A DNA stretch of 64,000 bases from Amphiduros pacificus. Lineage: Eukaryota > Annelida > Polychaeta > Phyllodocida > Hesionidae. The DNA lies in contig OX439000.1 in assembly GCA_949316495.1 (NCBI GenBank), positions 70,624,570-70,688,569 of the forward strand, written 5' to 3'. A program made the translations under genes and the position numbers. The notes beneath the pieces are model-generated. The model saw only the letters and a program-made list of their open reading frames with translations, ran no database searches and was not told the DNA's origin. Below, piece after piece: positions 48,201 through 60,200 of the stretch (positions within the stretch are counted from its first letter, which is position 1; each line of letters begins with the position of its first letter).

Positions 48201-51200
48201 TAATAATAATTGGACATCACTTAATGTCAGTAATAGTAATTGGACATCTCTTAATGCCAGTAATAATAATTGGACATCACTTAATGTCAGTAATAATAAT
48301 TGGACATCTCTTAATGTCAGCAATAATAATTGGACATCACTTAATTCAGTAATAATAATTGGACATCACGTTATGTCAGCAATAATAATTGGACATCACT
48401 TAATTCAGTAATAATAATTGGACATCACTTAATGTCAGTAATAATAATTGGACATCACTTAATTCAGTAATAATAATTGGACATCAATTGATGACAGTAA
48501 TAATAATTGGACATCACTTAATGTCAGTAATAATAATTGGACATCTCTTAATGTCAGCAATAATAATTGGACATCACTTAATTCAGTAATAATAATTGGA
48601 CATCACGTAATGTCAGCAATAATAATTGGACATCACTTAATTCAGTAATAATAATTGGACATCACTTGATGACAGTAATAATAATTGGACATCACTTGAT
48701 GACCGTAATAATAATTGGACATCACTTGATGACAGTAATAATAATTGGACATCACTTGATGACAGTAATAATAATTGGACATCACTTAATTCAGTAATAA
48801 TAATTGGACATCACGTAATGTCAGCAATAATAATTGGATACCACTTCATTCAGTAATAATAATTGGACATCACTTAATGTCAGCAATAATTATTGGACAT
48901 CACTTAATTCTGTAATAATAATTGGACATCACTTAATTCAGTAATAATAATTGGACATCACTTAATTCAGTAATAATAATTGGACATCACTTCATTCAGT
49001 AATAATAATTGGACATCACTTAATGACAGTTATAATAATTGGACATCACTTGATGAGAGTAATAATAATTGGACTCACTTGATGACAGTAATACTAATTG
49101 GACTCACTTGAGTAGCGTTTCTGTGTAGTAATCGCTCATGGAGACATGGTACATGTCCTGCTCCAGGGCATTCAACATCGCCTGCCTGGTATTATCACTG
49201 GAGTTCAGGGCAAACTTGCGAGCAAAGAAATAGGATGAGGTACCTTGTATCAATCTACTAACATCCTTCATCTCAAATATTTTGGGCCCCTGGAATATAT
49301 GGTGACGTGTCAACATTCAGTGGCCTTTTTTGAATGCTATTTGCATGAAGTGATTTTTCAGATGGTTTATGAGATGCATACCTTACCGCACCCATCACTT
49401 TCATGGGAGTGCCTGCAGAGATGATCAGCAGTTTCGCCATGAAACGACCCCATGAGATGAATGCCCGTAGCAACCAGTAACGACCTGAGAGTAAATCAAA
49501 TAATAATGTTATGGAATACTTGGGTCTACGCATTTGAATGACCTCAAAATTAGTAAGTATGTTTTATTTTTAAAAAGAAGGATAAATACTGTGGTGTCAA
49601 AAACGATGTTATTTTATATAGAAAACTATTACAAGAAAAGAAATTTGGTCTTAGAAATTGAAGACTCCTTTACCAGCCACAAAATAGATATTATATACCT
49701 AACATATGGACTATACACGATAAAGGTCTTTCTATGGAATGTATGCATCATTTTTTTCTGATTTATTAACACAAACGCTGTTTCTGTCCCTTGGTAATGT
49801 CTGTGTGGTGGTGGCTATCTCACCTGTATCGAGACTTGAATATAAGGCCACCCAGATAGGACTCGTCAGGAATAACTGAGGTCTGTAAAAAGAACTGTAG
49901 GTCTGTCATCATCTCACTCCTGTCCTCTGCTAAAATCTCCTCCAGGAATTCTCTGTTTGAGAAATATTGAATTCATTAAACATTTCATGTTTGTGTAATT
50001 CGAAGTCACACAATAGACCAAGATTGATTGAATTGATTCTCTTGGGATTTAGTGTTTCATTGAGGTGATTTATTGCAATATTAGATTGAATTATGGGAAC
50101 ATTCAGGAATTAAAAGTGAAATCAAGTTCTATCCATATAATTCGATTGCGGTTCTTTGATGTGTTCAGAATTATCATCAGACAAGCGTCTTCACAGAATC
50201 TGAAATCAATCAAGATGTTATTTAATGGACTGTTATTTCACCAAAGCCGATGATCTCCTAGCTGATCTCCTACCTGCTGAGTATCACCCAGACAGAGTGG
50301 GTGTGTACCTGCTGTGTACCTACCTGCTGAGTATCACCCAGAGAGATTGGCTGTGTACCTACCTGCTGAGTATCACCCAGGCGGAGTGGCTGTGCACCTG
50401 CTGAGTATCACCCAGGCAGAGTTGCTGTGCACCTGCTGAGTATCACCCAGGTGGAGTGGCTGTGTACCTACCTGCTGAGTATCACCCAGGCGGAGTGGCT
50501 GTGCACCTGCTGAGTATCACCCAGGCGGAGTGGCTGTGTACCCTACCTGCTGAGTATCACCCAGGCGGAGTGGCTGTGTACCTACCTGCTGAGTATCACC
50601 CAGGCGGAGTGGCTGTGTACCTACCTGCTGAGTATCACCCAGGCGGAGTGGCTGTGTACCCTACCTGCTGAGTATCACCCAGGCGGAGTGGCTGTGTACC
50701 CTACCTGCTGAGTATCGGCCAGGTGGAGTGGCTGTGTACCCTACCTGTTGAGTATCGGCCAGGTGGAGTGGCTGTGTACCCTACCTGCTGAGTATCGGCC
50801 AGGTGGAGTGGCTGTGTACCTACCTGCTGAGTATCACCCAGAGAGAGTGGCTGTGTACCTACCTGCTGAGTATCACCCAGGCAGAGTGGCTGTGTACCTA
50901 CCTGCTGAGTATCACCCAGGCAGAGTGGCTGTGTACCTACCTGCTGAGTATCACCCAGGCGGAGTGGCTGTGTACCTACCTGCTGAGTATCACTCAAGCA
51001 GAGTGGTTGTGTACCTACCTGCTGAGTATCACCCAGGCGGAGTGGTTGTGTACCTACCTGCTGAGTATCACCCAGGCGGAGTGGCTGTGCACCTGCTGAG
51101 TATCACCCAGGCAGAGTGGCTGTGTACCTACCTGCTGAGTATCACCCAGGTGGAGTGGCTGTGTACCTACCTGCTGAGTATCACTCAAGCAGAGTGGTTG

Positions 51201-54200
51201 TGTACCTACCTGCTGAGTATCGCCCAGGCGGAGTGGCTGTGTACCTACCTGCTGAGTATCGCCCAGGCGGAGTGGCTGTGTACCTACCTGCTGAGTATCA
51301 CCCAGGCGGAGTGGCTGTGTACCTACCTGCTGAGTATCACCCAAGCAGAGTGGTTGTGTACCTACCTGCTGAGTATCACCCAGGTGGAGTGGCTGTGTAC
51401 CTACCTGCTGAGTATCACCTAAGCAGAGTGGTTGTGTACCTACCTGCTGAGTATCACCCAGGCGGAGTGGGTGTGTACCTGCTGTGTACCTACCTGCTGA
51501 GTATTACCCAGGCGGAGTGGCTGTGTACCTACCTTCTGAGTATCACCCAGGCGGAGTGGCTGTGTACCTACCTGCTGAGTATCACCCAGGCGGAGTGGCT
51601 GTGTACCTACCTGCTGAGTATCACCCAGACAGAGTGGGTGTGTACCTGCTGTGTACCTACCTGCTGAGTATTACCCAGGCGGAGTGGCTGTGTACCTACC
51701 TTCTGAGTATCACCCAGGCGGAGTGGCTGTGTACCTACCTGCTGAGTATCACCCAGGCGGAGTGGCTGTGTACCTACCTGCTGAGTATCACCCAGGCGGA
51801 GTGGGTGTGTACCTGCTGTGTACCTACCTGCTGAGTATTACCCAGGCGGAGTGGCTGTGTACCTACCTGCTGAGTATCACCCAAGCAGAGTGGCTGTGTA
51901 CCTACCTGCTGAGTATCACCCAGGTGGAGTGGCTGTGTACCTACCTGCTGAGTATCACCCAGACAGAGTGGGTGTGTACCTACCTGCTGAGTATCACCCA
52001 GGCAGAGTGGGTGTGTACCTGCTGTGTACCTACCTGCTGAGTATTACCCAGACAGAGTGGCTGTGTACCTACCTGCTGAGTATCACCCAGGCGGAGTGGC
52101 TGTGTACCTACCTGCTGAGTATCACCCAGGCGGAGTGGGTGTGTACCTGCTGTGTACCTACCTGCTGAGTATCACCCAGGCGGAGTGGCTGTGTACCTAC
52201 CTGCTGAGTATCACCCAGGCAGAGTGGCTGTGTACCTACCTGCTGAGTATTACCCAGGCGGAGTGGCTGTGTACCTACCTGCTGAGTATCACCCAAGCAG
52301 AGTGGCTGTGTACCTACCTGCTGAGTATCACCCAGGTGGAGTGGCTGTGTACCTACCTGCTGAGTATCACCCAGACAGAGTGGGTGTGTACCTACCTGCT
52401 GAGTATCACCCAGGCAGAGTGGGTGTGTACCTGCTGTGTACCTACCTGCTGAGTATTACCCAGACAGAGTGGCTGTGTACCTACCTGCTGAGTATCACCC
52501 AGGCGGAGTGGCTGTGTACCTACCTGCTGAGTATCACCCAGGCGGAGTGGGTGTGTACCTGCTGTGTACCTACCTGCTGAGTATCACCCAGGCGGAGTGG
52601 CTGTGTACCTACCTGCTGAGTACCACCCAGGCAGAGTGGCTGTGTACCTACCTGCTGAGTATTACCCAGGCGGAGTGGCTGTGTACCTACCTGCTGAGTA
52701 TCACCCAAGCAGAGTGGCTGTGTACCTACCTGCTGAGTATCACCCAGGTGGAGTGGCTGTGTACCTACCTGCTGAGTATCACCCAGACAGAGTGGGTGTG
52801 TACCTACCTGCTGAGTATCACCCAGACAGAGTGGGTGTGTACCTGCTGTGTACCTACCTGCTGAGTATTACCCAGACAGAGTGGCTGTGTACCTACCTGC
52901 TGAGTATCACTCATACAGAGTGGCTGTGTACCTGCTGTGTACCTACCTGCTGAGTACCACCCAGGCGGAGTGGCTATATACCTCGCGATGACCCCTCACC
53001 CTGCCTCCGACAGTGTATGTATGACCACCACAACTATACCTAAAATAATTTAACATTTACCTTAAATTGTTCATGTTTTGACATCCGTTCAATTATTTAT
53101 TTGGGTCAAATTGGTTTATTTTTGTTTCGAGAAATATAACCGGTCCCTTACCAAATCATAGCATTGTTTTGATCGTATGTTGGGGATCCTTTATTTACTC
53201 TCAGGAATATATGACCTGTATCAAACAATGCAATAACTAAACTGCAATTTAGCAATGATGCTGTATTTATACAGTTCTTTCTTCAGTAAAAGTATATAGT
53301 ATTATAATAAAAGAGATATGACACATAACACAATAAAAGAGCAACACTATAAACTCTACAGCAAAATTTAGTAAAAATAAAACCTTCTTGCCAGATTTCT
53401 TATATTTTAACATGTATAAGAAATATAGAAATACATTACATTCTGAAACATTTTGAAACATTATTTTCCCAACATTTGTTACAACATTCTGAAACATTTT
53501 GAAACATTATTTTCCCCCAACATTTGTGGCAATGATATACAACAATAAAAACATCTAGTCACCATGCTTTGCGTTATCAAACTATCCATTATCAGTGCAG
53601 ATGTTGAGAATACAATGTGTGCTTTACCTCTGTAGGGCGCCAGTCCTGCCGCCAGATCTTCTATTTCTCGTAAAGGTAAATCTGATCCACTCAGTATTAC
53701 CGCAAAGTCCCATACTCCCATTCGCAATAATTCCTCAAACCCCTGAAATCATTACAGAAATAGAATAGGTCACAATTTGCCATTATTGTAGGGTCTTGCG
53801 AATGTCTAGATATCCCTTTGAGGATGATCTCCACGTGCATCTATAGCCAGTAAGGTACATCTATAGGCAGCAAGGTGCATCTATAGGCAGTAAGGTGCAT
53901 CTATAGGCAGTAAGGTGCATCTATAGGCAGCAAGGCACAGTTATAGCCAGCAAGGGGCATCTATAGGCAGTAAGGTGCATCTATAGGCAGTAAGGTACAT
54001 CTATAGCCAGTAAGGTATATCTTTAGCCAGTAAGGTACATCTATAGCCAGTAAGGTACATCTATAGGCAGTAAGGTGCATCTATAGGCAGTAAGGTACAT
54101 CTATAGCCAGTATGGTATATCTTTAGCCAGTAAGGTACATCTATAAGCCAAAAAGGTGCATCTTTAGGCAGTAAGGTGCATCTATAGGCAGTAAGGGACA

Positions 54201-57200
54201 ACTATAGGCAGCAAGGTGCATCTATAGGCAGCAAGGTGCATCTATAGCCAGTAAGGTATATCTTAAGCCAGTAAGGTGCATCTATAGCCAGCAAGGTGCA
54301 TCTATAGGCAGCAAGGTGCATCTATAGGCAGCAAGGCACATTTATAGCCATTAAGGTACATTTATAGCCATTAAGGTGCATCTATAGGCAGTAAGGTACA
54401 TCTATAGGCAGCAAGGTACATTTATAGCCATTAAGGTGCATTTATAGCCATTAAGGTACATTTATAGCCATTAAGGTACATTTATAGCCATTAAGGTGCA
54501 TCTATAGGCAGTAAGGTGCATCTATAGGCAGCAAGGTACATTTATAGCCATTAAAGTGCATCTATAGCCATTAAGGTACATTTATAGCCATTAAGGTACA
54601 TTTATAGCCATTAAAGTGCATCTATAGCCAGTAAGGTGCATATATAGCCAGCAAGGTGCATCATCAGAGCACTTAGATGTGCAGCCCAGTCATTCAGGCA
54701 ATGTTCAAAATGTTTTCATCTCCTGTTCATTCCTTTTATGAATATCCAATTCATTGCCTATGTTAATGATGCTTTTAAAATATTTTTTTCTTTTGCTTTT
54801 AGCACATTTTTCATGGGTAACTAATGTTTTATAGATGAGGCTTGGACTCGCCTTATGGCTGCATATAGATTAATACACATCTAAATGCATTGTGGAACTC
54901 GAACAGACATAAATTCAATATTGATATGTAAATGCGTAATAATTTTCATAATCCATAATGTTACAAACAGAGAAGATTTCAGAGAAGGTAGATAGCTTAC
55001 CTCTAATTCCGCTCTCATGATTTGATATGACCCCCATGATGCAACAAAAGATCTGAATGAAATAGAAAACAATGAATCAATAAGTGTAATATAAATGGTT
55101 AGAACCCCAGAGGACGAAATCCGATGACCTTTCTGACCCACCTTTCCTTTGGCAGGACTCTTATGTTATTTGCTTCAGGAAACACCAACGATATCAGCGC
55201 AGTCAAATCCTACAAAGAAAACAATAGAAATATTCTGTATATGATTACGATATGGAAAATAGAAAAGTAAAACACATAAACGTGGAAAATCAGTATTTAA
55301 TTGATACCATTCTGGTTTCATCTTGTCTGTAGTCAACATGGTAGACATAGTAATGTTCAGGTCGGTATATCAGCTTCAGCAGCTCCACCTGCAATAGCCA
55401 GGCACTAACTGATGTATCCAACAAGCAATGTTAATCAACTAGATATATAAAGACTATAGACGCATTTATTTCAATTTGTGGATTGAAAATATCATGGCAA
55501 TTTCTTTCTCCACATTAACCAGGTTATCGAGTAATGCCTCAGTCACATTTGCGCCGATTTCAGTTGAGATGCCCGGCCGATGGGTATTTTTTTTTACAAA
55601 ATCGGCCGGCAGTTCAGATTGCCGTGCGGGCACCGGGAGATCATCGGCCACAATTGGGCATCTTTAAGACGTCGGGCGGGTCATCGGGAACTTTTAGCTG
55701 CAACATAAAAGTTGCCGGCGTTTCCCCGATGTCTTATCAGCAAATATCATCTTAAAATGCACGGCAGGGTCCCGGCAGTGTCCCGCATGGACACCGGCAG
55801 ATTATCTCAGGGCTGCCGGTGGCATCGTGTGGTAAAAATAGGAAAACAGGGCTCCCTCCGATATCACATAGACGTCTTTAGGATATCCTACAGACGTCTG
55901 TCAATGATCAAGACGTCTTTGGGATATCCTGCAGACGTCTGTGCCTATTAGTCTTGCACGTGCCGTGCCCTTCAATAATGTGACCACAGCTACGGCATAT
56001 CTCAGATTGTTGCTGATAAACTCCCCGGCGCCCGGCAGACTGTTAACTCGGCCGATTGTTACTTCCCGGCCGGCGCCCGGTGCAAATGTGACTGAGGCAT
56101 TAGGGGGGCAACATATTGATTTACCAAATATTGTGGATTCCCGTGCACGACAAACAGGAATCCTATCCTTACTGGTATCAGGCTCATATGTTTATTATTG
56201 TAAACTGAAATGCAAAATGAATCCAGAATGAAGACAATATTCTGGCTAATCGATCGTTTAACACATCACTGTGAAATGGAACTCAATTTTATGTTTTAGG
56301 AAACAAAACCTCTTCATATTTCTTGCAAATCTCTTTTGGCAGTGCTAAGGATATATATTTAATAAGACTCACTTGTACGGTATGTTGAAACATTATATCT
56401 TTTTCCGGGAGTTGGAATGCTTTTGTAGCCGAACCTGGGAGATCCATCCTTAGCCTTAAATAAAGGGTATAATAGGCTTTCACTTGACCTTGACAACATA
56501 TATATATTGTTTATCATACAAATTCAGCACTAACTTTATGTTTCAGACAATAAATGCAGAATAATATATCTTTAATCATAGAAAGTTGAGAGAGAGGCTG
56601 TCCACCTTGGCCGATAGAACTGGAGGAACACAGTGACCTGTGGGGTCGTAGGCGTAGGCACAGAACACTTGATACAACTGCTCACGACACTCGTCATCAG
56701 GAGACCTGTTATAACACAGCAATCATACTGTAGAACCCCACACTTATCGGGGAGCACATATACAGACTGTATCCTACACACCTCACACTAGCTACTGCTG
56801 ATTCTCTGTATCCTACACACCTCACACTAGCTACTGCTGATTCTCTGTATCCTACACACCTCACACTAGCTACTGCTGATTCTCTGTATCCTACACACCT
56901 CACACTAGCTACTGCTGATTCTCTGTATCCTACACACCTCACACTAGCTACTGCTGATTCTCTGTATCCTACACACCTCTCACTGGCTACTGCTGATTCT
57001 CTGTATCCTACACACCTCTCACTAGCTACTGCTGATTCTCTGTATCCTACACACCTCACACTAGCTACTGCTGATTCTCTGTATCCTACACATCTCTCAC
57101 TGGCTACTGCTGATTCTCTGTATCCTACACACCTCTCACTAGCTACTGCTGATTCTCTGTATCCTACACACCTCACACTAGCTACTGCTGATTCTCTGTA

Positions 57201-60200
57201 TCCTACACACCTCTCACTGGCTACTGCTGATTCTCTGTATCCTACACACCTCTCACTGGCTACTGCTGATTCTCTGTATCCCACACACCTCACACTAGCT
57301 ACTGCTGATTCTCTGTATCCTACACACCTCACACTAGCTACTGCTGATTCTCTGTATCCTACACACCTCTCACTAGCTACTGCTGATTCTCTGTATCCTA
57401 CACATCTCACACTAACTACTGCTGATTCTCTGTATCCTACACATTCTATATATCTATATATCCTGTATATCTCACATTTACTATTGGAAGCACAAACATC
57501 AAACATATACTCCTTCCTTGTGCCACTGAAAAAAATCTGTACACTTATTGTAATAGTATGGATTTGTTTGTTTGTTTGTTTGGGGTTTTACATCACTTTC
57601 AACATTATTTTTTTCTTTTTTGAAAATATGAAAATAGCCATCATAACACCCCTGTTGAAGAAACTGGGTCTAGAACTGGTTGAGAAAAACTACAGGCCCG
57701 TTTCAAACCTGACATTTATCTCAAAGCTAACTGAGAGGGCAGTAGCCGACCAGTTAGTCCCTCATCTTGTAAGGAATGGCCTTACTGACAAGTTCCAATC
57801 TGCCTACAAGGAATATCACAGCACCGAAACTGCTTTGTTAAAGGTGCAAAAGTCAGTCATCTTGCTGCTGCCTTTGACACCATTGACCATCAAATCCTAT
57901 TTGATAGACTGGAGGCCAGATGTAATGTCAAAGGTCAGGCCCTCTCATGGATTCGGTCATATCTGAGGAACAGGAAACAATGTGTGATGGTTGGGACCCA
58001 TAGGTCATGCCTGAAGCCCATAAAATACGGAGTACATCAGGGCTCGGTTCTGGGTCCCATACTGTTCACAATTTACATGACACCCCTCTCTGACATTCTG
58101 GCCAAATATGGCCTGAGCTATCATATCTACGAAGACGATACTCAGATCTACATCCCTGTTGACCACACTTCCCTCCACCATGGGGATATAAGCAGACACA
58201 AACTTGAGGAATGTGTCTGTGAGGTCAGAAACTTCCTTATATCTAATAAGATGAAGTTAAATGATGGAAAGACAGAGATGATCATATGTAGTGACAAGTA
58301 CAATACTGCAACCCGCAGTAGTATCCCTGACACAATCAGAGTTGGTAATTCTGATATCTCTCCTAGTGAGTCAGTAGTGGACCTTGGTATCACATTTGAC
58401 TCAAATATGGGCATGAAGGCTCGGATCAGAAAAATGTGCCAGAAGGGCTATTATCATATCAGGAACCTGGCTGCCATTAGACATTGTCTAGACGGGAAGA
58501 CTGCTGTAACACTCACCCATGCTTTTGTAACATCTACTCTGGATTATGGTAATGGCCTGCTGGCTGGTCTTCCTAAAACCGACATTAGGAAGCTACAATA
58601 CCTCCAAAACTCTGCAGCACGTGTCGTAGGAAAAATTAGGAAATTCGATCACATCTCAGGAAAACTACAGGAATTGCACTGGCTCCCGGTGCATGTGAGA
58701 ATAGACTTTAAAATCCTTCTCTTAACCTGGAAGGCCCTAAATGGTAAGGCTCCGCCTTACTTACATGATCTACTCCATATTAAAGATGGGGATCGCTGGC
58801 TAAGATCCAACGATGGCACCCATCTACAAATACCTAAAACTAGGCTAAGGACAGTGGGTGACAGGGCCTTTTCATATGTCGGCCCTAGACTCTGGAACAC
58901 CTTGCCTACTGAAATTAGGACATGTCCTGAACACAGCGCTATGAACAGACCTTGTCTGGTATCAGCGCTATACAAAATTTATTACTATTATTATTATTAT
59001 TTCAGTTATTTCGTGATGAGACCTACTTGTAGCAGATATAGTGCTGCCTCACTGTATGGTCATGTCGCAGGTCCTTGACATGACAACCCACCCGGTCACA
59101 GATTTACAAGGACAACGGGTTAACCCTTTGGCACAGGCCTCAGCTCATGTGGGAAATTGTATCATGAGTTCAATCCCGGCACGGCCGGGGTTCGAACCCA
59201 CGATTTTTGGATCACCACAGAGGAACTAGTGCTAATAAGATGGCGCCCTAACCAACTGCGCCACTGCCCGTGGCCGTAATAGTATGGATTAACTGTCTAT
59301 ATATATATATATATATTCTCTGAAAATAATATTATTTTTATACACATTAAACTTTATACTCGTATGACTCGTATGGTAGGAAATCATCAGAATTAACCCC
59401 CGGAGAAGTGATATGCTCACCGTCCTAGGGATGTCCACAGGATCTGTGAGGCACCTTCTGGGTCTGGAGATAGCGTGCAGTTGCCCCAGTACCTGCAGCG
59501 TAATGGTTTCAATGTATTTTATTCATGTAATATATTAAACATTTGTAATATCTTGTAAATCATTATTTGTCTCGTAAGATTCCTTCTTTATTTTAGAGTA
59601 AAGGGCGCTTTTGTTTTTGTAAGTATAGTTTAGTAAATGCTATTTTTTTAAAATCTGTAAGTGATTTTAAATAAAGCTTTTGTATTACATTTATTTTGTA
59701 TTGTAACATAACTCTATTCGTCTAATTTGCTTAAATCATATATTCTATCATTAGAATCATCACATATATATCCACGAGATCTAGAATGAAATCAAACCCC
59801 ATCCTTGTAGCCTCTTGGAGGGATGGACACTCCTTTTGGAAAACCTCCTCCTCCTTGATGTATTGAGGGTCGATATTTGTTGTGTTGTATTGTGTTGATC
59901 CCTGTTGATTGACCGGCAAATACATGGGATACATAACAGTCTCAGGCAAGGTGCTTATATTATGGTGAGTGTGCACCTTAAGATCTGAACCTACTCCCAT
60001 ATTACGCAGATACCCTGTAAACATATCTTCTTTCTCGCATGTTAGTGTGATGTTTAAGAATTTTCTAAATCCCGGGAAGGGGTCGTTTAGACAGAAATCA
60101 TTGCTGAACCTCAGCAGGCATGCCTGGTGTCCCACACAGTGTATCAGAGATCCACATGGCCCAAAATCTACTGGATATGTATCTCCAGAGCCAGGAGCAC

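Noticed and set aside
49387-49484. Alternative frame LLRAFISWGRFMAKLLIISA for this exon
   Set aside because: Phase from both neighbours and the Cys/His match to the xylosyltransferase family support the frame with CRHSHESDGCGK instead.
50456-52953. Many plus-strand frames of 13-residue repeats (AEYHPGGVAVYLP)
   Set aside because: Same cause: a 39-bp array derived from the minus-strand exon junction.
53840-54662. Splice-donor origin for the 20-bp array (it contains GTAAGG)
   Set aside because: The GTAAGG words are on the plus strand while the gene is on the minus strand, and the array starts ~100 bp from the exon.
56709-57506. Minus-strand 265-codon frame with VGYRESAVASVRC repeats
   Set aside because: A 39-bp array in an intron; not joined to any exon in phase.
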